From Paraspadella gotoi (Eukaryota > Chaetognatha), in the NCBI GenBank assembly GCA_051294375.1, contig CM119268.1:9042721-9106720 (forward strand): a DNA stretch of 64,000 nt, in the 5' to 3' direction. Position 1 is the first letter of the stretch. Each line of letters opens with the position of its first letter. Positions 10,930-22,924 of the stretch are shown piece after piece. A program made the translations under genes and the position numbers. Under the pieces are notes generated by a model that saw only the letters and a program-made list of their open reading frames with translations, was not told where the DNA came from and searched no databases.

Positions 10930-11217
10930 NNNNNNNNNNNNNNNNNNNNNNNNNNNNNNNNNNNNNNNNNNNNNNNNNNNNNNNNNNNNNNNNNNNNNNN
11001 NNNNNNNNNNNNNNNNNNNNNNNNNNNNNNNNNNNNNNNNNNNNNNNNNNNNNNNNNNNNNNNNNNNNNNNNNNNNNNNNNNNNNNNNNNNNNNNNNNNN
11101 NNNNNNNNNNNNNNNNNNNNNNNNNNNNNNNNNNNNNNNNNNNNNNNNNNNNNNNNNNNNNNNNNNNNNNNNNNNNNNNNNNNNNNNNNNNNNNNNNNNN
11201 NNNNNNNNNNNNNNNNN
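10930..11217. other. Assembly gap (288 N)
   Basis: A run of N. Any frame across it is meaningless. Confidence 1.
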
Positions 11218-11737
11218 AAAAAAAAGAAAGAAGAAAAGTCGAGCGACGATGTTTTCACGATTTTTAACGCGGAAATGGCGGCTTCATTCCAACACGGTTT
11301 ATTGTCCCTTCTTTTCTTTCCTCCTGATATATTTGTAATTTTGTAGTCGACATAAAGTCAACGATCGTCAAAATAGAGACTAAACATTTCACGTACAATT
11401 ATACAATTATTATATTTATAGGAAAACAAAAAAATCGATATTATCTCGACATTCATTGAGATCTATGCTTCTGCGGAAGAGTTTGTACGAAAGATTTCAG
11501 GAGAACGCAGTTTGTTTACAGAAACAGATATATTAATTGGACTTTATTGAAAATCTAGCGTTCCAAATAAAAATGAAATGTATGAATTAGTTTCTTTAAT
11601 TAGTTTCTTTAATAACTCTTCGGACAAAGGAATCTCTCATTGTGAGACTCATATTGAAACCAAAAACCCATCGCCTCGGACATAAGACCGGTTTCATTTA
11701 AACATCATTTTTTTGACAACCAATTATATCCATATAT

Positions 11738-11770
11738 TGGTAATGGTAATGGTAATGGTAATGGTAAGTT
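11738..11770 (+). repeat. (GGTAAT)4 ending in a consensus donor
   Basis: Four GGTAAT hexamers are followed by ATG|GTAAGT (about 11,759-11,768), a full donor match created where the hexamer array ends. No convincing exon precedes it. Confidence 0.6.
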
Positions 11771-11872
11771 GGCTCATAGAAAATGCCTCTTCTCTCAGTG
11801 TCTATTTTAGCCATTGGCCAATTGCCAAGAGCTTATCCTTCCTGGTCTATGTCTTTCCTGCTAACGATTTAT

Positions 11873-11874
<2 letters not shown>

Positions 11875-11918
<44 letters not shown>

Positions 11919-12120
11919 AACGACTCCGATAAAAAAAGAATACGACGACCACCATGAGGATTTTCTCCTGATTGATGAGCGCTTCGATCAGAGCGACAAT
12001 CACGACTGTAATGGTTGACGCGTGATTATGACGAAGGACGAGATAAAGAGGACGACGACCACGATAACGACGACGACGACGATAACGACGACGACAACGA
12101 TAACGACGACGACAACGTCA
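11875..12120 (+). repeat. (CGA)14 and imperfect (ACG)n arrays
   Basis: A pure (CGA)n run at about 11,876-11,918, then GACGAC/ATAACG triplets at 12,044-12,120. Confidence 0.9.
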
Positions 12121-12569
12121 ACGGCAATGACGTTTGGCACCGAAAGTCATGAATTGTAAATCATTGCGCAGCCAGGCGATTTTTTTTTTTTTGCAAACCA
12201 TAACAGACTGAATACCGATTTAGCGAATTTTCTTCAAAAATAGTCCAAAGGGGGATGTCTCTGTCTCTGTCTGGATCTCGCCGCCGCTCAACGCCGCTCA
12301 ACGCCGCTAAAAACTCAAGCGCGGGTCGATGGGAACCGCGACCTTCAGCAGCTGGGAACCCCGATGGGATCAGTAGGATATGTGGAAGGCCAAGATTTAT
12401 TCTTGCGATGCCACGCTCTCTGCGATTCGGTTGCTTTTAGATGGGTGTTATATCGCAATGTTCAATGTTTATGTCTGCATTTTATTACTATTCAGCATTC
12501 ATGTTAAGAAATGATTTAACCTGGTTGTTTTTATATTCGTTGATTGTTGTTTTATTGTACGTCGGATCA

Positions 12570-13100
12570 AAGGATGAGTTAGAAAAAAAAAAGAAAAAAA
12601 GGAAAGACCTTGGGAAAGAGAATCGTTGGTAATAAAACAAAGGAAGAGATGGGAGTCAACGGTCGGCAGAGGGATCAGAGAGAGAGAGGAGAGAGAGATA
12701 AGAGAGAGAGAGAGAGAGAGGAAGAGAGGAGAGATATTATATATTATATATATATATAAAGAGATGAAGACTGGAGATTTATAAGATAAAAGTATGAGAA
12801 GAAAAGGAAAATGAGAGAATATCTGAATAAAATATAAAAAGTAGGATAAAGAGAGTAAAAATAGAAAAGGAAGCAAAAGAAAGACGAAAGATATGATAAT
12901 GAAGGAAAAAGAAGAGGGAATTGATAAGACGATAGAGAGTAAAGAAAAGAATAGAGAACAAAAAAAGGAACTTTGGTTAACAAGCTAATGGGCGAAAAAG
13001 GAAAAGAGGAAAGAAAATAAGCAAAGATAAGAAGAGCGGAAAAAAAAAATAGAAAAGAGAGTAAAAAAAAAAAAAAAGAGAAGAAGACTGAGAAAACGGG
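12570..13100. repeat. ~500-bp purine-rich tract
   Basis: Almost only A and G on this strand apart from a short (TA)n near 12,735-12,760. Long minus-strand Leu/Phe/Ser-rich frames here are composition artefacts. Confidence 0.8.
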
Positions 13101-13186
13101 AAGACTCCTAAATTCGCGGCAGATTCCCTGAAGAGGCGAACTTAGCGTGTTGCTGCGAAATTCAAGGACAACTTTTTTAGTAAATG

Positions 13187-13194
13187 CGGCGGCG

Positions 13195-13229
<35 letters not shown>

Positions 13230-13262
13230 AGCGGCGGCAGCGGCAGCGGCGGCAGCGGCGTC
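13187..13262 (+). repeat. (GCG)n trinucleotide array
   Basis: About 25 GCG/GCA triplets at the boundary between the purine-rich block to the left and the pyrimidine-rich block to the right. It gives poly-Ala frames on both strands, so a coding role cannot be read from it. Confidence 0.9.
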
Positions 13263-13379
13263 AGTATCGGCGGTGGCGACGGGAGAGTCGAATGGGGGCA
13301 GAGAAAGAGGGAAAAAGAGAGGGAGAGAAACGGTAGTTAATTCTCTTCTCTCTTTCCGCATTCTATTTAATCTTTTCTT

Positions 13380-14098
13380 CTCTTTTTCTTCCTCTTCCTC
13401 CTTTTCCTCCTCTTCCTCCTCTTCCTCCTGTTCCTCCTCCTCGTCCGATTGTCCCGCTGATCTTTTAATCCGACGCCAGTGGGAAAAGATATTTATGAGA
13501 CTCGAGAATTGAAACGTTTATCCTTTTCATCCTCTCTTTCCTTTTCTTTTTCTCTTTTCTTTTCTTTTTCTCTTTCCCTTTCTTTTTCTCTTTCCTTTTC
13601 ACCCTCTTTTTCCTTTTCTATTTTTCTTTCCTTTTCTTTTTCTCTTTCCTCTTCTTTTTCTCTTTCCTTTTCTTTTTCTCTTTCCTTTTCTTTTTCTCTT
13701 TCCTTTTCTTTTTCTCTTTCCTTTTCTTTTTCTCTTTCCTTTTCTTTCTCTTTCCTTTTCTTTATTTCTTTTTCTCTTTTTCCTCTTCTATTTCATTTCT
13801 TGTGTCCTTTCTTTCCTTTTCTCGACTCTCTTTCTCTGCTTCCTTATATCTTTCTATTCAAGGCGCTCTCTCTCTAGATCTCTCTCTCTCTCTCTTCTCT
13901 CTCTCTCTTCTTTCTCTCTCTCTTCTTCTCTCTCTCTCTCTCTCTTTCCGACGTTCACTGCCATCAATTACATTATCCTTCCTTCAATTTCTCTTGACCC
14001 CGCCATTCATTCCCCTCTCACCATTTCATTCATTCGCTTACTCGACCAAATCTCTAATTCAATCACTCAATCTCTCGTTTCCTCCTATCTTAATCAAA

Positions 14099-14151
<53 letters not shown>

Positions 14152-14275
14152 TCTCTCTCTCTTCTCTCTCTCTCCTCTCCTCTCTCTCCTCTCTCTTCTC
14201 TCTCTCTCTCTCTCTCTCTCTCCCTCTTCTCCCTTCCTCTCCTCTTTCTCCTCCCTCTCTCTCCCCATGTCCTAA
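13380..14275. repeat. ~900-bp pyrimidine-rich tract with an 18-bp minisatellite
   Basis: Within it, 13,540-13,775 is a tandem array of the 18-bp unit CCTTTTCTTTTTCTCTTT, about 12 copies. (CT)n follows at 13,880-13,945 and 14,099-14,223. Confidence 0.85.
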
Positions 14276-14639
14276 TCCCTCCGCGAGTGACGCTTTCTCA
14301 TCGTCATTGATCCAAATTCAGAGTAGTAAAAAAAATTTTCTTTTTTTTTTCTTTTTTTTTTTTGGCGAAAACTCTTTCTTAAGACGTCGAGTTTTCACCA
14401 GGGGGAACCAGAGTCACGGACCGGCCGCCGCCCTTACCTTTTTTTCCCTCTTTCCTTTCCTTACCTACCTCCCCGACTGCCTTACTTTTCTCCTCGAAGT
14501 TCCAGGCAGGTTGGCCACTGGCACAAAACATGCTTCACGCCAAATTTGAATTTGGCTTGCCGCATTTCTACATACGAAAACCGAAAAGATCAAATTTGCA
14601 TATTACGAGCACCGAATAGAAATATCGAACTTCCCGTCT

Positions 14640-14731
14640 CCCGCTCTTTCAAACTCTCTCTATCTCTCTCTCACTTTCCCTCCAACTCCGTCCTCCTCTC
14701 TCCTTCTCTCTCTCTCTCTCTCTCTCCTCTC

Positions 14732-14763
<32 letters not shown>

Positions 14764-15350
14764 CCTCTCTCTCTCTTTCTCAAACGCCACCACTTTTCGA
14801 CGCCAATCTCACGACCGACGCGCCATACGGCTTTTCGCGCCAACCCAGTTTCTCTCTTCTCCAGGCGTAAAAACATAATTCACTCATCGCCGGAGTTTCT
14901 GCGCCTCCTCCTCACTTCTCCTTCCCTCTTCCTCTTCCCCCCCCCTCGGCTGCCCTCCCTTATAATGCTTAGTAACTGCGCGGGGTTGATTTCAGTAATC
15001 CACAACCAAACGGGATCTTTTCAATGTTTACCTTCTCATACCCTATTCACGAAATTTTCCGCGTCTCTGGTTTCTCTCTCCTCTCCTCTCTCTCTCTCAT
15101 CGTACTCTCATTGCGCTCCTTCTCCTCTGTCTCTCGTCTCTTTTGCCGCCAATCTCTTTTCTCTCTCTAATCTCTCTCTACTCTCCTCTCCTCTCTTTTT
15201 TTTCTTCTTGTGTTCCCCTCCCTCTCTCTCCCCTCCTTTTCTCATCTTCTCTCTCTCTCCCTCGCTCTCCCTCAGCCCCTCTCGTCTCTCTCTCACACCT
15301 CCCTCCTCTCTCCTCTCTCTCCCTCTCTTTTCCCCTCCCTCTTTTTCCTC
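14640..15350. repeat. CT-rich block
   Basis: Interrupted (CT)n with the longest run at 14,708-14,780 and further runs at 15,070-15,345. A pyrimidine tract ends in TTCTCCAG at about 14,864. No coding frame is convincing. Confidence 0.8.
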
Positions 15351-15479
15351 TTTGTAAGAAAATTCCGTATTAATTAAAATGACAAACGAGAAAGGACATA
15401 AGAATCTCAGCGTCCGATAATCCGATAAGAAGAGAAATTCCATTCTGGCATCGACAACAACGACGGGGTTGACCTTTGT

Positions 15480-15775
15480 CGAGAAACGATGACAACAACA
15501 ACGACAACAACAACAACGACCATAGCGAAAATAACAACAAAAGAAAACCTCTAAGAGAAATCCAACAAAACATGAACATGAACTAAACAACAACATTGTC
15601 AAGAACACGAAAAACCACAACTAAGTCTACTGCTTCTAAACTACATCACCAACGACTGCTACTTTTACTGATTTACGAAAACGAAAAAAAAAACCACAAT
15701 AGTAATAAATACTACAACAACAACAGCAACAACAAAAATAACAACGACAACAACGACGACGACGGCCACGACGTC
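15480..15775 (+). repeat. Imperfect (ACA/ACG)n triplet arrays
   Basis: CAA/CGA triplets at 15,485-15,540 and 15,700-15,775, followed by a poly-C run at the gap edge. Confidence 0.85.
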
Positions 15776-15867
15776 AATAACAGTTTGTTAAACGGACAGA
15801 CGGACACTTTTCGACATTGATGGTGAAGAGGTGCCCGGACCGGACAGAGGGAAAAGGCGCCCCCCCC

Positions 15868-16446
15868 NNNNNNNNNNNNNNNNNNNNNNNNNNNNNNNNN
15901 NNNNNNNNNNNNNNNNNNNNNNNNNNNNNNNNNNNNNNNNNNNNNNNNNNNNNNNNNNNNNNNNNNNNNNNNNNNNNNNNNNNNNNNNNNNNNNNNNNNN
16001 NNNNNNNNNNNNNNNNNNNNNNNNNNNNNNNNNNNNNNNNNNNNNNNNNNNNNNNNNNNNNNNNNNNNNNNNNNNNNNNNNNNNNNNNNNNNNNNNNNNN
16101 NNNNNNNNNNNNNNNNNNNNNNNNNNNNNNNNNNNNNNNNNNNNNNNNNNNNNNNNNNNNNNNNNNNNNNNNNNNNNNNNNNNNNNNNNNNNNNNNNNNN
16201 NNNNNNNNNNNNNNNNNNNNNNNNNNNNNNNNNNNNNNNNNNNNNNNNNNNNNNNNNNNNNNNNNNNNNNNNNNNNNNNNNNNNNNNNNNNNNNNNNNNN
16301 NNNNNNNNNNNNNNNNNNNNNNNNNNNNNNNNNNNNNNNNNNNNNNNNNNNNNNNNNNNNNNNNNNNNNNNNNNNNNNNNNNNNNNNNNNNNNNNNNNNN
16401 NNNNNNNNNNNNNNNNNNNNNNNNNNNNNNNNNNNNNNNNNNNNNN
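15868..16446. other. Assembly gap (579 N)
   Basis: A run of N, entered through seven C residues. Confidence 1.
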
Positions 16447-16738
16447 AAAAAGTATTATTCATTATTCAATCCTGGATGGAATTAAAATTAGAATTTTGTC
16501 AAAAATTGAGAGTTTAGTATAAATAGAAAAATTGGTTTATCGAATGATGATATAGAAAAATAAATATTATTCCGGTGATAAGCTATTAATGTTGATGAAA
16601 TGTCGAGTCAAGAAAAAGTGGATTTCTCTGATGAATAATTAAAAAAAGGGGATCTATAAAAGTCTACGAATGTGGACATGTAAATAGAAAAAGCGACGAG
16701 TTTTGCATAAATTTAACAAAACGCGCAGAGCGTGCGTG

Positions 16739-16760
16739 TTTACTGTTTCGAAACAGTAAA
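16739..16760. other. Perfect 22-bp palindrome
   Basis: TTTACTGTTTC is followed immediately by its reverse complement with no loop. It lies in non-repetitive sequence and has no visible partner. It could be a dimeric binding site or a cruciform. Confidence 0.6.
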
Positions 16761-16933
16761 TAGAAGGCAACAGTTAAGGAAGAGCGCGAGTTTATGACGA
16801 AAAAGAAGAGGGTCCGCCCGCCAAGGCTTGAGTTCGGGATAACCCGATTACGCTGCGCAAAAAACGTTTATCGTATTCTTTGGAATAAACGGGACTCCCT
16901 AATCGCGCAATAAATTTGGCGATAACCCGCGAC

Positions 16934-16937
<4 letters not shown>

Positions 16938-16987
<50 letters not shown>

Positions 16988-17265
16988 AAAAAAAATATTC
17001 TCTCCAGGGATTAAATAGAGACGTTTACCCTCCTACGTCTGTTGATTTCGAGGCCGATTCGCAGAAGGAAGAGAAAAAAATATATTTTTTCCCGCATTTT
17101 TATTTATTTTTATTTATTATCATTTTTTTTTTCTTCATCTGGTCGGTTTGAGGGCGGAAAACATTATTTTCTCCCAAAAATATTTATACGCGTTGGGAAG
17201 AAAAAAAAATGACTTTTTCTACTCGCGGGAAAACGATATTAAGGAAAAATTGAAAGGGGGGGGGA

Positions 17266-17313
<48 letters not shown>
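16938..17313. repeat. Two (GA)n tracts
   Basis: (GA)n at 16,938-16,985 and 17,270-17,313, with AT-rich sequence and a G-run between them. Confidence 0.95.
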
Positions 17314-17319
<6 letters not shown>

Positions 17320-17419
17320 GAATAAAGATTAAAGAAATGAAATGAGACGAACAAAGGTCGATAGAAAAGAACGAGAGAGAGAGAGAGAGGGTCAGGTGGG
17401 GCGGTCAGGGGCGTTGGGG

Positions 17420-17545
17420 NNNNNNNNNNNNNNNNNNNNNNNNNNNNNNNNNNNNNNNNNNNNNNNNNNNNNNNNNNNNNNNNNNNNNNNNNNNNNNNNN
17501 NNNNNNNNNNNNNNNNNNNNNNNNNNNNNNNNNNNNNNNNNNNNN
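17420..17545. other. Assembly gap (126 N) between similar edges
   Basis: The left edge has GTCAGGTGGGGCGGTCAGGG, and a close relative of it (GGTCAGGTGGGGGCGGGTAG) reappears at about 17,664. The gap may hide a short repeat or a misjoin. Confidence 1.
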
Positions 17546-18281
17546 AGAGAGAGAGAAAACTGCTTTTTTACTCATAAAAACTTTTGCTCGGTTTTTTCCC
17601 CCGAAAGAAAAACTCGTAAAACCGCCGTCTTTGCAGAATGCGGATCGTAGGAAAAGTTAAAGAGGTCAGGTGGGGGCGGGTAGGGGCGTGGGGGGAGAAG
17701 GAGCAGAGAATGTGGGGGAGGAGAGTGGAGCATGACGATTGGCAAAGGAGAGAGGCTGGAGGTGCAGACGATTGGCGAACGTGAGGGAATTTGAGATGGT
17801 CAGAGCCACTGCAGGGATTTTAGACCGGAAATACGAAGTTAGGCGTGGGATATTATTCAGGCGGTTAAATTCCGTTCGAATTTTTGGAAACTATGGTTTT
17901 TTTGTTTTATTTATTTATTTATTTAAGAATTGTATGATTTTATGTATATACTGACTCACGACAGTTTTCTTTTTTTAATCTCTCACTCTCAAAATTTTTT
18001 TCTTCATTTTCTTTTCTAAAAATAATTGTTAGTTAAATTAGTTCATTTTTTTCATCTTTTTACCGTTTGATCTTTCACAAAAGCTTATTCAACTCACAAA
18101 TACGACCAGCATCGGGCCGACTCCTCACGCACCCTTTTCACGTTCTTTCCAGTGATTCGCTGTGAGAATCTCACCCAAAATATCATCACTAGTTCACCAT
18201 TCCCTTCACCACCAGGGAATGTTTGGTTCTTGAACAAAACATTTTTTCTTCAACGTTTCGAATTTTTACTCTTCTTCCAAC

Positions 18282-18285
<4 letters not shown>

Positions 18286-18350
<65 letters not shown>

Positions 18351-18500
18351 CTTTCTCTTCTTTCTCCAGGGAGAGAATACTCTTCGGTTGTCAAGGCAAC
18401 TCGTAAAGCCGTTGCGGGCGATCATTAACTCCTCGTGGCGATGAGTCGACCTGACAACTTTAGCTCCTAATAGAGAGAGAGAAGAGAGAGAGAAGAGAGA

Positions 18501-18566
<66 letters not shown>

Positions 18567-18567
18567 T
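18286..18567. repeat. Inverted (CT)n/(GA)n arms around a ~110-bp spacer, orientation A
   Basis: A (CT)n arm (18,286-18,361) and a (GA)n arm (18,472-18,567) are complementary and could form a long stem. The spacer (18,362-18,471) is unique-looking and contains AAGGCAACTCG and CGATGAGTCGAC. In the second copy of the 10-kb unit the same spacer is present in reverse complement. On this strand the CT arm also ends in TTTCTCCAG, an acceptor-like sequence. Confidence 0.85.
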
Positions 18568-19671
18568 TGTGCGATGCTAAAAGGCGAAAATTGCTTGAGG
18601 TCGCCGCGCGACATTTTCTTTTTTCCAGACATTTTTTTTCTGCAAACCTCAAGGCGAATATTCCTCCGTAGTAAAAAATCCCTAGAGTATAAAATGAAAT
18701 AATCGCGAAACATTTAAATCATTCCGTTTTATTCTTTTTTAAAAAAAAAAAATCAACGCTATTCTTTTTTTTTAGCACAAAAATTCAATACATCGTCACA
18801 ATACCAAAAGCCTATTCAAAGTCCTCCTTTCAACTTACATTCATTTTATATTATTTCATTCCAATTAATTATATCATTCGTCCTCAACCTGAGGTTCATA
18901 ATATTTCCCCCCCCCCCAATCCCTCCCCCCAAAAAATTCATATTTTCTATTTGGATTTATTATTTTTCTCTCCCCAATTTTCCGCTCCCCTCTTTTCTCT
19001 CTCTGTCTCCTTTTCTTTGTCGTCTCGCTCTCTTCTCGCATCACGAGAGCAAGACGAAGATCCAAGCGACGACTTTCCGACGATGACGTATCGACGTCCC
19101 GCCACCATCCCAGCATCACCTTAAGACCTGAACAGAGGGGGGTGTGCGGGGGGGGAGTTGAAAGGGGTGTTGCCGAGAAGATTTCTCGAGGAGTGTTGAT
19201 TCGTTCAAGTTGTGGATGATTGGCGAGGCTAGGAGTCGAAAGGTGTGAGACGGAGAAGTGAGGAGAGAGAAATGGGATAATTTTGTGAAAAGATGAGTTC
19301 TGTGTAGAAGATGGCGGCGTCGATGCGTTAGGAGACGAGAGAAGTTTGAAGATGATTTGGATCGATCGAAAATGACTACCGTGTTATGATATGAGCTGGA
19401 TGAGTTTTGGAGTCCAGGGTGAAGAATAAGGTCATCGCTGAGATGAAACGAGCCTTTTGAGCGCGACGTGCAATGTGAGAAGAATTCATGAGCTCATCTG
19501 AAGATAAAGCTGTAACTAAGTAAGAGTGAAGATTAGTTGAGGTTAACGAGAATTCAGCGCTGGTGAAAGTTAGAAAAAAGAGATAAGCTCAGCGGTAAAG
19601 ATGAGATAAGATTGCGTGAGGATCTTAGCCCAATGTAAACATTGAATGAATAGTGAAAATGTGAAGTAATG

Positions 19672-19830
19672 ATCTCAGCATGAAGAATGATTGAGCTCAA
19701 CCCTTCATCTGTTGAGTCGGCGCCGGATCGAATCAAGAGATGAAGAGATGATCTCAGCATTGAAGAGATGATTTTAAGCTCAATCGGTTGAGCTGCTCTC
19801 CTTCGGTTGAGTTCGGCGCCGACAAAATAT
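19672..19830 (+). repeat. ~80-bp minisatellite, about 2 units
   Basis: The unit contains GATCTCAGCATGAAGAGATG and then CTCAAC, a 9-nt loop and GTTGAG (a 6-bp hairpin), GGCGCC, and GAATCAAGAGATGAAGAGAT. Copy 1 has two units, the second rearranged. The homologous locus at 29.7 kb has three. Confidence 0.75.
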
Positions 19831-19897
19831 ATTTCTCGGAAAAATCATTCTGGCGGAAGTTTTTGAGAATCACTCGCGATTCGTTTGACTTTGGTTT

Positions 19898-19899
<2 letters not shown>

Positions 19900-19963
<64 letters not shown>
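19900..19963. repeat. (CT)n microsatellite
   Basis: About 26 CT units then interrupted repeats. The allele at 30,017 in the second copy is longer and uninterrupted. Confidence 0.95.
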
Positions 19964-20310
19964 TCTCGTCCTCCCTCTTTCTTTTACCCTCCCTAATCCG
20001 ATTCTCTCTTCGTGTCTGAACCTTAACATTTCACCAATTCCACCTCACCAAAAATTAAACGACTCACACACCTCCTCGCCACACGCCTCACAAACCCAGC
20101 CGCCACCCGCTCTCTGGTCGATGTCCGACTCGAAGAATTCGAAGGCAGATTCGACGAAAGTTTTGGCTTCTCTTCCACCTCGTCGCCGGGGGTAAGGTTC
20201 GAAAGGTTCGAAACACTTGATTGTAGAGACTGGGGATTCGAGTGTGGATCGAGATGGGGTGGACGGGAGTTTGAGACGCTCGCTTTTTAGCATGGAATCT
20301 CGACGCTATA

Positions 20311-20560
20311 ATTCGCTTTGTCGGTCCGTCGGCCCCACCCCAAAAGTTTGTCGGTGTGACACTTGTCAGAACATCGATAATGCGAAGATGTCCGTCCGTC
20401 CGTCCGTTTGTCGTGGTCAGTGACGAAAAGACATAAAAACAAACATGTCGGATAAATTATTAATTAATTAATTAATTATTGAACTGAAATAATTAATTAA
20501 TTAATGAACTTGAAATAATTAATTAATAATTAATTCATTGTTTGATCAAACTTTTTTTTA
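20311..20560 (+). repeat. GTCC-centred dispersed repeat and (TTAA)n
   Basis: TTTGTCGGTCCGTCGG, GTCAGAACATCGATAATGCG and (GTCC)n are followed by (TTAA)n at 20,459-20,535 and CATTGTTTGATCAAACT. The same words in the same order recur at 24.2, 30.4, 34.4, 38.8, 48.3 and 54.6 kb, so this is one member of an interspersed family. Confidence 0.75.
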
Positions 20561-20771
20561 TTTCTTATTTATTTCGCATAACTGAAAATTATATTCATAA
20601 AATATGTCTTGTTAAAGAGTTTATAATGATTTTTTATCTGAATTGAGCCCTGACCTTTTATTTTTGAAGGCTCAAATATCTGAATTTGAAGTTTAATTGA
20701 ATGACTTTGATAATTTGAATAATTTTGATTAAAGCCTCTAATGGGTTTAATTTTATACATTGAATTTGAAT

Positions 20772-21480
20772 AACTGGTCTCTCATTGGTTAATAATAACT
20801 AGTAGATGTTTTGATTTTATTCTCAAAATGTGAACCTCTCTCTCATTGGTGTTTATAATTTTGTCCTTGTATATAAAAGGAGAGTAAATTCTTTTTGTAT
20901 TCAAACGGAAAACGAAAACATAAAACTTGTTATGTTCATCTATCTGAATGACTTACATTTTAATAATACTTTTAAGTCCAATGGAAAAAGTCTGTTTCGA
21001 TTACGAGCAAAATACATGAATATTGAATAAGGTACAGGGTTCACAAATTATTTTGAACTTAATAATTTTCAATTTTGAGCTCTTTTATTTATTTTCATTT
21101 CTTTTAACTTAGCTATCTCACACAAATTTTTCTCTATCACTTTCACTCTATCCTTTTTTAATTTATTATTGTTGTAATTTATTTTCCATTATTTAGTTTA
21201 AAAACTTTATCTTAGTGTTACATTGCTCAAATGTATTATTTCCCTCTCATTCCCCTCTCTCTGTACCATTTTCACTTCTTTTCAAACTTACTCTATCTGT
21301 CCTCAACTTACCATATGTCCTCAGCTCTAACAATTGTCTTCTCTATTCTTTGTTTAAAAACTCTGACCTCTCTCTCTGGCATTCAAAATCACATTCACAA
21401 ATGTAAAAATCGCGCTGATGAAGGCTTGCATTAAAGCCGAAACATGCCTTGTTTTTTATAAATAACATCGTTGATCAAAA
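20772..21480 (+). mobile_element. Non-autonomous element with TATA module and hammerhead-like end (copy A)
   Basis: It starts with two CTCATTGG (inverted CCAAT) motifs at about 20,781 and 20,841 and TATAAAAGG at 20,872. An A/T-rich body follows. It ends in CTGATGA (21,415), a GGCTT/AAGCC stem and GAAAC (21,439-21,443). The 3' ~400 bp recurs inverted at 55.25-55.68 kb, outside the 10-kb duplication, which shows dispersal. No long coding frame is present. Penelope-like or LTR-type non-autonomous element is inference. Confidence 0.5.
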
Positions 21481-22132
21481 CAAAACAAACTATATTCGCG
21501 AAACTTAATCATAAAAAAATCATTATACATTTTTTTGTTTTGCCTTTCGACTTTAAATTATATTAATTATTATATTTTAACCATATAAAAATAAAAAAGA
21601 TATGATTTCAGTTTTGATAGTAGTAAGTTTTTGAATCACTGTTTAAAGAATTTTACATTGACTCTAAACTTAAGAATTTAACATTTAAATTGAATTCAAA
21701 TAGTAAAATGTAAAAAATACGGACGGTTATGACGTCGATAAAAAAGTTAATAATGATAAAAACGTTAAAAAAGCAAGCAATAGAAGAATTAGCCAGTCTT
21801 TTTTCTCTTTTTAATCAATGGCTCTGATCGATATTCTGGACAAGGAGCGAAAGAGTCGAGTTCATTTTTTCAATCACGTGATCGAGATTCTTCGATTTCC
21901 ATTCATCGACGAGTTTTTGTCATTTCGTCGTTTCGTCCCGATTCTGAGTCGCGAATAAAAATTGACATCTGGTCGTTTTGAGGACAGTGAACGTCCGTTC
22001 GTATCTCTCTCTCTCTCTCTTCTTCTTTTTGTCTTGTCTCTCCGCTTTCTTCTAATTCTCCCAATGGGGTCAACCTGACCATTGAAGCCCCATTCACCGT
22101 CTCTTGCTTCCTCTTCCTTGTTCACCGTCGCC

Positions 22133-22167
22133 TATAAAAGCAAGGCCCGACCCTCAACATTTCATTC
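22133..22167 (+). promoter_or_regulatory. TATA box plus initiator, copy 1
   Basis: TATAAAAG at 22,133-22,140 and TCATTC at 22,162-22,167. The initiator A is 31 nt from the first T of the TATA box. Same layout as the promoter at 32,276. Confidence 0.6.
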
Positions 22168-22374
22168 ACTGTTCACAAAATTCTCTCGTTGCTATAAACT
22201 TAATGCCAAAATTTTGGTCTTCTTCCGATGTGCAAACTTTGAAAGAATTACTGTGCTTTCGTTCGCCGCTTTCTTAAAAAAAAAAAACTACGACTCTTTT
22301 CTCTCTCGTTCTCAAATTTCTGCATCAAACTCGCCTAAAAAAAAAACCACAATTCGCTCAAAATAAAAAAAAAA

Positions 22375-22921
22375 ATGTCTTTCGACCCTTCAACCTTCAC
22401 TCAACCCGGCCATTCACTCCCTGCATGGAGGAATTAAACTTATCCTGCGTCCCTTACCTTCGAGAGCAAAAATTCGTCTTAGCCTTCGAATATGACGCCG
22501 ATGGAACCCTCGTCAATGCGAGTGCTTTCCGCTGCCTCTGCCACCGCCGGGTCACGAGACGGAGGAAGGTTGACGAAGAAGGTCATCGAATGTGGATGCC
22601 GGGAGAGACGGAAAACGGAAAAGATTCATGAGATATCTGCCAATGCTCGAGAATTATGGAATGAGTCCGGGTTTATCAGAAGGAAACGCTGGATGGGCGA
22701 CTGCAGCCTATTTCATCTCTGCAGTCGTCGATGACAAGAGTTGTTTCCCTGGCAAAGGTGTTTACGCCGTTTCCGGGGAGCAGCAGTCAACTCTAGGAGA
22801 GAAAACACTTTACGACGAATCGCCAAAATTATTGTCCACGAAAATCCTTAGATCGAATTGTCCCTTTTACGAAAAACGCGCCGCCAATGGTGTTCGGAAG
22901 CAAATCGCCCTTATTGATTAA
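22375..22921 (+). pseudogene. Frameshifted copy of the intronless 186-codon gene
   Basis: Homologous throughout to the intact frame at 32,521-33,081. From the same ATG, a missing T after codon 12 leads to a premature TAA at 22,435-22,437. At least four further 1-3 base differences follow before the shared C-terminal IALID and TAA. The promoter, A-rich leader and 3' region are retained. Most differences are single missing bases, which could be read error or recent inactivation; the non-coding flanks show the same kind of difference, which favours error. Function unknown. Confidence 0.7.
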
Positions 22922-22924
22922 ACG

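Noticed and set aside
12744-13512. Poly-Ala frames on both strands
   Set aside because: A (GCG)n array gives Ala on either strand. Flanks are purine- or pyrimidine-rich low-complexity sequence.
10731-16517. Open frames containing long X runs (also at 42.97-44.4 kb and 58.9-59.6 kb)
   Set aside because: They span assembly gaps; N runs cannot support coding.
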